A stretch of DNA of 10,482 nucleotides from Deltaproteobacteria bacterium (GTDB lineage: Bacteria > Desulfobacterota_C > Deferrisomatia > Deferrisomatales > JACRMM01). Positions 5,152 to 10,482 of this stretch are shown piece by piece. The stretch covers positions 1 to 10,482 of the forward strand of contig JACRCS010000327.1 of the NCBI GenBank assembly GCA_016218905.1, written 5' to 3'. Numbering within the stretch: position 1 is the first letter of the stretch; each line of letters opens with the position of its first letter. Made by a program: the position numbers and the translations under genes. Below the pieces are notes generated by a model. The model worked only from the letters and a program-made list of their open reading frames with translations, made no database searches and was not told the origin of the DNA.

Positions 5152-7467
5152 ATGGGCCACGACAAGAAGAACTACTCGGTCATCGGGAAGACCGTTCGCA
5201 AGATCGACGGGCGGGCGAAGGTCACGGGCGCGGCGAAGTACACCGGCGACCTGGACTTCCCGAACATGCTGCACGGAAAGATCCTCACCAGCCCCCATGC
5301 CCACGCACGGATCCTCTCCATCGACACGTCCGAGGCGGAGAAGCTCCCCGGGGTGAAGGCAGTCATCACCCACAAGGACGTGCCGGACGTGAAGTACGGG
5401 ATCAGCCCGGCCCGGTGGGACGAGAACATCTTCTGCATCGAGAAGGTCCGGTTTGTCGGCGACAAGGTGGCGGCGGTCGCCTGCATCGACGAAGAGACGT
5501 GCTACAAGGCGCTGAAGCTGATCAAGGTCGAGTACGAAGTGCTCCCGGCGGTCCTGGACTTCCGTACCGCCATGGACGACGGCCAGCCGCTGGTCCACGA
5601 GGAGTACAAGAACAACATCAACACCGAGATCCACCAGGAATTCGGCAACCTGGAGCAGGCGTTCAAAGACGCCTACTACACGCGGACCGACCGCTTCCTG
5701 GGCCAGCGCACCTACCAGACCCCCATCGAGCCGCACTCCGCCATCTCCATGTGGGAAGGCAACAAGCTCACGGTCTACTCCTCCACCCAGTCGCCCCACT
5801 ACTTCCAATACTACATCGCCCGGGCCTTCGGGATGGACATGGGCGACGTGCGGGTCCTCAAGACCTTCGTGGGGGGCGGTTTCGGCGGCAAGCTCGAGCC
5901 CACCGGCCTCGAGTTCACCGGCGCGGTCCTCGCGCGGCGCACCGGGCGCCCGGTGCGGATGTTCTACGACCGCCACGAGATGTTCGCCCACAACCGCGGG
6001 CGCCACGCCCAGTACATGGAGCTCACGAGCGCCGTCGACAAGGACGGGAAGATCCTCGGCTGTCACGCGAACTTCGTCATGGACGGCGGCGCCTACACGA
6101 GCCTGGGAATCGCCAGCGCCTACTACGCGGGCGCGCTCCTGCCGCTCACCTACGAGTTCGACAACTACAAGTTCGACATGTACCGCGTGTACACGAACCT
6201 GCCGGCCTGCGGCGCGCAGCGGGGCCACGGCGCTCCCCAGCCGAAGTACGCGTTCGAGTGCCATCTGGACGAGATCGCGAAGGCGATGGGCATCGACCCC
6301 GTCGACATCCGCATTCGCAACGCCCGGCGCCCGAACACCGTCACCCCCAACGACTTCGCCGTCAACTCCTGCCACATGAAGGAGTGCCTCGAAACGGCGC
6401 GCGAGTTCTCGGGATGGACGGAGAAGAAGGGGAAGCTCCCGAAGGGCCAGGGAATCGGCATCGCGACGGGCAGCTTCGTCTCCGGCGCGGGGTATCCGAT
6501 CTACCGTACGAACCTCCCCCACGCCTCGGCCATGATCAAGGTCCACGAAGACGGCACCGCGGCGACCCTCTACACGGGCGCCGTGGACATCGGGCAGGGC
6601 TCGGACACGGTCCTCTGCCAGATGGCCGCCGAGGCCATGGGTTTCGTCTACGAGCAGATGAAGATCGTCGCCTCCGACACCGAGACGACCCCCCACGACT
6701 TCGGCGCCTACGCCAGCCGCCAGACCCTCATGTCCGGGCACGCGGTGAAGCAGGCCGGTGAGGAGGTGAAGGAGCAGCTCCTCGGCATGGCCGCCGAGAT
6801 GCTCAACCGCCCCGTGGAAGACCTGGACGTCGAGTACGCGACGGTCTTCTCCAAGTCCGACCCCTCGGTCTCGATGCCCTTCAAGGAAGCCGCCCGGGAG
6901 TTCTTCGTCCGGAAGGGGCCGCTGGTTGGAACGGGCTCCTACGCGCCTCCCAAGCTCGGCGGCACGTTCAAGGGAGCGGCGGTGGGAACCTCGCCCGCCT
7001 ACAGCTTCTGCGCCCAGGTGAGCCAGGTCGACATCGATCAGGACACCGGGAAGATCAAGGTGACGGATGTCTGGGACGTCCACGACTGCGGGATGGTGAT
7101 CAACCCGGGGCTCCTCCACGCCCAGGTTCACGGCGCCCTGTTCATGGGGCTGGGCGAGTCGATCTGGGAGCAGGTGCTCTTCGACAACAAGGGCAAGATC
7201 CTGAACGCGAACCTCGCGGAGTACCGCCTGCCGACGGCCGTGGACATGCCGCGGGTCCACTCGGCCCTGATCGACAGCCACGAGCCCGCCGGCCCGTGGG
7301 GCGTCAAGGAGGTCGGCGAAGGCTCCACCAACCCGACCATGGGCTGCTTCGCCAACGCGATCTACGACGCCATGGGCGTCCGGATCAACAGCCTGCCGTT
7401 GACCTACGAGAAGGTCTGGAGGGCGCTGAAGGAGAAACGGGAACAGGAACCCGCCCAAAAGGCGTAG
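5152..7467 (+). CDS. Xanthine-oxidase-family molybdopterin-binding (large, catalytic) subunit
   Basis: This 771-residue catalytic subunit hydroxylates, or reductively dehydroxylates, a carbon centre with water as oxygen source at a Mo-cytosine-dinucleotide-type site. The N-terminal aldehyde-oxidase/xanthine-dehydrogenase a/b hammerhead domain covers about 15-130, and the two Mo-binding domains fill the rest. Visible motifs are GGGFGGK (241-247), C353-GAQRGHGAPQ with Arg357, the GQG of DIGQGSDTV, ASRQTLMSGHAV, and GVKEVGEGS with the catalytic base as E723. The related position is E726 in the Thauera 4-hydroxybenzoyl-CoA reductase alpha subunit as I recall it. The AYxCSFR loop of form I CO dehydrogenase is absent. 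Candidates are a 4-hydroxybenzoyl-CoA reductase-like aromatic enzyme, an aldehyde oxidoreductase or an N-heterocycle hydroxylase; the substrate stays open. An AGGAAAGGGG tract (5134-5143) ends 8 nt before the ATG. No signal peptide, so it is cytoplasmic with its partners. Confidence 0.94.
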   Translation: MGHDKKNYSVIGKTVRKIDGRAKVTGAAKYTGDLDFPNMLHGKILTSPHAHARILSIDTSEAEKLPGVKAVITHKDVPDVKYGISPARWDENIFCIEKVRFVGDKVAAVACIDEETCYKALKLIKVEYEVLPAVLDFRTAMDDGQPLVHEEYKNNINTEIHQEFGNLEQAFKDAYYTRTDRFLGQRTYQTPIEPHSAISMWEGNKLTVYSSTQSPHYFQYYIARAFGMDMGDVRVLKTFVGGGFGGKLEPTGLEFTGAVLARRTGRPVRMFYDRHEMFAHNRGRHAQYMELTSAVDKDGKILGCHANFVMDGGAYTSLGIASAYYAGALLPLTYEFDNYKFDMYRVYTNLPACGAQRGHGAPQPKYAFECHLDEIAKAMGIDPVDIRIRNARRPNTVTPNDFAVNSCHMKECLETAREFSGWTEKKGKLPKGQGIGIATGSFVSGAGYPIYRTNLPHASAMIKVHEDGTAATLYTGAVDIGQGSDTVLCQMAAEAMGFVYEQMKIVASDTETTPHDFGAYASRQTLMSGHAVKQAGEEVKEQLLGMAAEMLNRPVEDLDVEYATVFSKSDPSVSMPFKEAAREFFVRKGPLVGTGSYAPPKLGGTFKGAAVGTSPAYSFCAQVSQVDIDQDTGKIKVTDVWDVHDCGMVINPGLLHAQVHGALFMGLGESIWEQVLFDNKGKILNANLAEYRLPTAVDMPRVHSALIDSHEPAGPWGVKEVGEGSTNPTMGCFANAIYDAMGVRINSLPLTYEKVWRALKEKREQEPAQKA

Positions 7468-7477
7468 TCGTACCCCG

Positions 7478-7513
7478 AGAGGTACGGGACGAGGAAGCGT
7501 CCCGTACCTCTTT
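7478..7513 (+). terminator. Strong intrinsic terminator closing the Mo-hydroxylase operon
   Basis: GAGGTACGGGACG (7479-7491) and CGTCCCGTACCTC (7498-7510) form a perfect 13-bp stem over AGGAAG. A7478 with T7511 adds one more pair, and TTT follows. It begins 11 nt after the stop codon. The T-tract is short but the stem is exceptionally stable. It shows that the operon ends here and the cytochrome gene is a separate unit. Confidence 0.85.
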
Positions 7514-7964
7514 CCCGATCAAGGCCTCCCTTCGGGGCTCCTGCCCCACCCAATCCCCCGCGGATCGCGCCGGAGCCCCGGCGAACCCTGCCTGCCCGAG
7601 CCTGCCGGCGCGCCGGACCTTTGTTCCTCCACCGGCACGTTATCTCCCCGGGATGACACATCGCCACGCAGGATTCCCGAACGGGCGTCGGCAAGGGCCT
7701 GACAGGACGTAGGAGTTTCCCTACCACCGCCCCCTATCCCGGCACACTCCCCGTACGCAGAAATACAAGACCCCCTGAGTCGAGAACGGGGGGGCCTGCC
7801 CATGATGCGAACCTTTTAAGCCTTCTATAATCGGAGCACCTCGTGATGAGACGGCTCCGGACCGGCGATGACCGCTTCCCCCGGCGCCGGACGGCTCGCT
7901 CGAGCGTGAAGACGCCCTGCCGGCGTCCAACGACGGCCGGCCCCCAGAGAAGGTAGGTGCGACG
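7514..7964. other. 451-nt intergenic region without a supportable gene
   Basis: Short frames here have no ribosome site and no family-like protein. Minor hairpins occur: GTAGG/CCTAC at 7709-7724 and CCCCC/GGGGG near 7771-7792. The only element with a clear role is the -10 candidate at 7826. The stretch 7832-7905 is rich in potential stems: CGGAGC (7832-7837) with GCTCCG (7854-7859), CCGGCG (7862-7867) with CGCCGG (7885-7890), and GCTC (7894-7897) with GAGC (7902-7905). None matches a known riboswitch class that I recognise. Confidence 0.5.
7803..7831 (+). promoter_or_regulatory. Promoter candidate of the cytochrome gene
   Basis: TATAAT at 7826-7831 is a perfect -10 box in a local A/T-rich patch. 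The base run 17 bp upstream (TGATGC, 7803-7808) is a poor -35, so the promoter may need an activator or another sigma factor. Transcription would start near 7838, giving a leader of about 127 nt before the ATG at 7965. Confidence 0.5.
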
Positions 7965-10289
7965 ATGAAGCGAAAGGTGACCCTCCGAGTAACCACCGCC
8001 GTGGCGCTCTTCGCCTCCGGACTCTTCCCCCCGGGCCAAGCGGCCCGCGGGCAGGTGATCCCGCCGCCGACCTTCGTTTCCCTCAACCAGATCCCGGTGC
8101 CGGAGCCGCCGAACCTCTTCCAGTTCGTCAAGAGCAAGCCCGCGGCGATCCGTCTCGGAAAGGCCTTCTTTTGGGACATGCAGGTGGGTAGCGACGGGAT
8201 CCAGGCGTGCGCGACCTGTCACTTCTCCGCCGGGGTGGACAAGCGGATGAAGAACAGCCTGCACCCCGGGCCGGACGGGAGCTTTCAGGTGCAAGGCCTG
8301 AACCAGACCCTGCAGCCCGGCGACTTCCCGTTCCACCAGCGCGAGAACCCGGATTTCCAGGCCTCCACGGTGCTGCGAGACTCCAACGACATCGTCGGAT
8401 CGCAGGGGGTGCGCCTCGCCCAGTTCGCCGGCGTCGTCCTCGGCTCCGCGGTCGAGAGCTCTACACCGCTGGCCGACCCCGTCTTTCAGCTGAACGGGAC
8501 CAACCTGAGGCAGGTGACCGGCCGGAACACTCCGACGAACATCAACGCCATCTTCAACTTCAACAACTTCTGGGACGGCCGCGCCCACTTCATCTTCAAC
8601 GGGGTCAGCCCCTTCGGCCCGCTCGACGAGTCGGCCGGGATCTGGTTCAACCGGGCCGGAACGCTGGTGAAGGAGAAGGTCGCCATCGAATTCGCGAGCC
8701 TCGCCTCCCAGGCCGTGGGCCCGCCGCTCAGCGACGTCGAGATGTCGTACCGGGGCCGGACGTTTCCGGATATCGCGCGCAAGCTGCTGAGCCTCACCCC
8801 TCTCGGCAAGCAGGTGGTGCACCCGGACGACAGCGTGCTCGGCCCCCTCTCCAACGCGACGTGGCGAGCGAACGGCACGTTGTCGGCCACGCCCGGGCTT
8901 ACGAAGAACTATGCGCAGATGATCCAGGAGGCCTTCGTCGACAACCTGTGGAACAACACCGCCCAGGTCACGCCCGAAGGTCTGTCCCAGATGGAGGCGA
9001 ACTTCTCTCTCTTCTGGGGTCTCGCGGTCCAGCTCTATGAGGCGACCCTGGTCTCCGACCAGACACCCTTCGACCGCTTCCTGGGCGGTGAGGAGACTGC
9101 CCTGACGCCAGAGCAGCAGGACGGCTTCACCCTCTTCTTCGAAACCGCCGGCTGCGAGGCCTGTCACGGCGGAACCGAGCTCACCAACGCCTCCGCAACC
9201 GCGGCGCGCTTCATCACAAACTCCCGGAACGGGCTCATCGAGGGGATGGCGACCGGGAGCGGAAAGCAGGCCATCTACGACAACGGCTATAACAACACCG
9301 CCTCCCGCCCCCTGACCGAAGACCTCGGTCGCGGAGGAGACTCCCCCTTCACCAACCCGTTGACGTCAGAGCCCCTGCCGTTGTCGTTCTGCGCGCTGGC
9401 GGAGCTGCAGGCGGCGGACAAGCTTCCCTTCGAGACCCCCTTGCTCGCGCCCGAGTTCCCCGTGAACTTCCCGATCGCCAACGACGGCGCTTTCAAGGTG
9501 CCGGGGCTGCGCAACGTCGAGCTCACCGGTCCCTTCTTCCACAATGGAGGCATCCTGTCGTTGGAGGACGTGGTCGCCTTCTATACGCGGGGAGGCGACT
9601 TCCCCGAGGTGAACGTGCAGCACCTCGACCCCGGAATGCTGGAGCTGCCCGTCCTGCAGAACGCCCCGGAGAAGGCGGCGGCGATCGTCGCACTGATGAA
9701 GTCCTTCACGGACCTGCGGGTCGTCGCCGAGTCGGCCCCCTTCGACCATCCCGAGCTCTTCATCCCGGAGGGCGAGCCGGAGGTGCTGACGCGGCTCCCC
9801 GCGAAGGGCGGCGACGGAAGCGTCGCGCCCGCCGTGGGCCTCACGCTCGACCCGACGCCCGCCCTGACGGGTGGGACGACCCTGCAGCTCGGCGGCACGG
9901 TCGACGCCGGAGCGACGGTCCAGGTGCAGGTAAACGACGGGGCTCCCTCGGCGGCGATCAGCCCGTCGGCCACCTCCTGGCAGAGCACGGTCACGCTGGA
10001 GCCCGGAGTGAACGAGATCACGGTCACGGCTTCCGATCCGGCGGGAAACTCCGCGACCCGCACGGCGACCGTCGTCGTCTCCTTCTCCGACGGCTGCTTC
10101 GACGGAACCGGGGAGACGCGCCTCTCCGACGCGTTGAAGGCGATGCGCATGGCGACCGGACAGATCACGCCGACCGCCGACAACCTGCTCCACGGAGACG
10201 TGGCGCCGCCGGGCACACCGGACGGGAGGATCGATACGTCCGACGCCCTCATGATCCTTAAAAAGGCCGTGGGCCTGATCGACTTCTAA
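7965..10289 (+). CDS. Secreted diheme cytochrome c peroxidase/MauG-family protein with Ig-like and dockerin-like C-terminus
   Basis: This protein has 774 residues. The N-terminus (KRKVTLRV, then a hydrophobic stretch ending near residue 27) is a Sec signal peptide, as expected for a c-type cytochrome. Two covalent heme sites are visible: CATCH (82-86) and CEACH (397-401). Family features are LGKAFFWD before the first heme, YDNGYNNTASRPLTEDLGRGG after the second, and FKVPGLRNVELTGPFFHNGG further on. The hemes are 315 residues apart, more than in compact bacterial CcpA enzymes, so large insertions lie between them. Residues ~625-705 are a bacterial Ig-like domain. The last ~65 residues carry two DGxx-like calcium loops (CFDGTGETRLSDALKAM, then PDGRIDTSDALMILKKAVG), a dockerin-type pair. 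It probably acts in the periplasm or on the cell surface, either reducing peroxide or oxidising a substrate as MauG does. The activity is not decidable from sequence. A purine-rich stretch (AGAGAAGGTAGG) precedes the start. Confidence 0.88.
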   Translation: MKRKVTLRVTTAVALFASGLFPPGQAARGQVIPPPTFVSLNQIPVPEPPNLFQFVKSKPAAIRLGKAFFWDMQVGSDGIQACATCHFSAGVDKRMKNSLHPGPDGSFQVQGLNQTLQPGDFPFHQRENPDFQASTVLRDSNDIVGSQGVRLAQFAGVVLGSAVESSTPLADPVFQLNGTNLRQVTGRNTPTNINAIFNFNNFWDGRAHFIFNGVSPFGPLDESAGIWFNRAGTLVKEKVAIEFASLASQAVGPPLSDVEMSYRGRTFPDIARKLLSLTPLGKQVVHPDDSVLGPLSNATWRANGTLSATPGLTKNYAQMIQEAFVDNLWNNTAQVTPEGLSQMEANFSLFWGLAVQLYEATLVSDQTPFDRFLGGEETALTPEQQDGFTLFFETAGCEACHGGTELTNASATAARFITNSRNGLIEGMATGSGKQAIYDNGYNNTASRPLTEDLGRGGDSPFTNPLTSEPLPLSFCALAELQAADKLPFETPLLAPEFPVNFPIANDGAFKVPGLRNVELTGPFFHNGGILSLEDVVAFYTRGGDFPEVNVQHLDPGMLELPVLQNAPEKAAAIVALMKSFTDLRVVAESAPFDHPELFIPEGEPEVLTRLPAKGGDGSVAPAVGLTLDPTPALTGGTTLQLGGTVDAGATVQVQVNDGAPSAAISPSATSWQSTVTLEPGVNEITVTASDPAGNSATRTATVVVSFSDGCFDGTGETRLSDALKAMRMATGQITPTADNLLHGDVAPPGTPDGRIDTSDALMILKKAVGLIDF

Positions 10290-10314
10290 CGGATGCACTG
10301 AGCGGAGGACTGCG

Positions 10315-10482
10315 ATGAAAGCGATATCGGTAATCAGCTTGTTGGTCTGTGTCGGTGCGGCATTGTCGGGCTGCGGCGGAGGCGGAGGCGGGAGCGGCGG
10401 GGGCGGAGCGCCCGTCGCAGGGATCCCGGCGACCGCCACCCAGGCCGACGTCTCCGTGGCGTTCGATCAGTCGGTCCCGAAC
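10315..10482 (+). CDS. Lipoprotein, N-terminal 56 codons only
   Basis: The ATG at 10315 follows a good ribosome site, GGAGGA at 10304-10309, 25 nt after the cytochrome stop. The frame stays open to the right edge. The product starts MKAISVISLLVCVGAALSGC, a lipoprotein signal with lipobox LSGC and the lipidated Cys at residue 20. A Gly/Ser-rich linker follows, then the start of an unidentified domain (TQADVSVAFDQSVPN). The tight spacing suggests co-transcription with the cytochrome, so an envelope partner or anchor is possible but unproven. The function cannot be named from the visible part. Confidence 0.75.
   Translation, partial: MKAISVISLLVCVGAALSGCGGGGGGSGGGGAPVAGIPATATQADVSVAFDQSVPN

Noticed and set aside
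5092..7458. Very long antisense frame of 788 codons opposite the Mo subunit
   Set aside because: GC-rich codon use leaves the opposite strand free of stops. The product is low-complexity Arg/Val/His-rich with no family features, and the + strand has all the motifs of a known enzyme.
3682..7467. CO dehydrogenase (coxMSL), suggested by gene order
   Set aside because: The large subunit lacks the AYxCSFR active-site loop; the medium-small-large order is shared by many Mo hydroxylases.
7771..7794. CCCCC and GGGGGGG as a terminator hairpin
   Set aside because: A homopolymer stem with no T-run after it and no gene ending nearby; the real operon end is at 7478-7513.
7734..9167. Antisense frame of 477 codons over the cytochrome start
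   Set aside because: Shadow of the cytochrome gene with the same GC-driven composition; it has no recognisable domain.

Overview
The window comes from a GC-rich bacterial chromosome. Every gene I can support lies on the + strand, and the intergenic regions are fairly roomy. The content is a tungstate-type binding protein, a three-subunit molybdenum hydroxylase, a secreted multi-domain c-type cytochrome of the peroxidase/MauG family and a lipoprotein. This fits a Gram-negative, respiratory, probably anaerobic lineage; the Desulfuromonas/Geobacter-like Deltaproteobacteria in the broad sense or Acidobacteriota are my best guesses, at low confidence. I saw no tRNA, rRNA, CRISPR array, transposase or phage gene.

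Layout. (1) From the left edge to 2132 is the 3' part of a glycoside-hydrolase-like protein ending in a choice-of-anchor D (HYDIN-like) beta domain. (2) From 2191 to 2376 is a compact control region: a sigma70-type promoter, an RNA whose sequence and fold match the molybdenum/tungsten cofactor (Moco/Tuco) riboswitch, and a strong intrinsic terminator. It leads into tupA (2489-3364), a periplasmic tungstate/molybdate-binding protein without its permease and ATPase partners in the window. (3) From 3365 to 3681 is a second control region with a good promoter (TTGACG-N17-TATCAT), two matching GTTC-N8-GAAC inverted repeats on either side of it, and a hairpin-rich leader of about 185 nt. It leads into the FAD, [2Fe-2S] and molybdopterin subunits (3682-7467) of a xanthine-oxidase-family hydroxylase, closed by a near-ideal terminator hairpin at 7478-7513. 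(4) From 7514 to 7964 there is no supportable gene, but a promoter candidate for the next unit. (5) 7965-10289 encodes a large diheme cytochrome-peroxidase-like protein with an Ig-like domain and a C-terminal dockerin-like repeat pair, followed by the first 56 codons of a lipoprotein (10315 to the right edge).

How the parts may work together (inference): the riboswitch would sense the finished Mo/W cofactor and, by forming the terminator, switch off an oxyanion-capture protein, while the adjacent operon encodes an enzyme that consumes that cofactor. The enzyme carries the usual catalytic Glu and cofactor motifs. It lacks the CO dehydrogenase active-site signature and lacks the extra 4Fe-4S loop of classical 4-hydroxybenzoyl-CoA reductase, so its substrate stays open. 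The flanking GH-like protein and cytochrome/lipoprotein genes look like independent transcription units.
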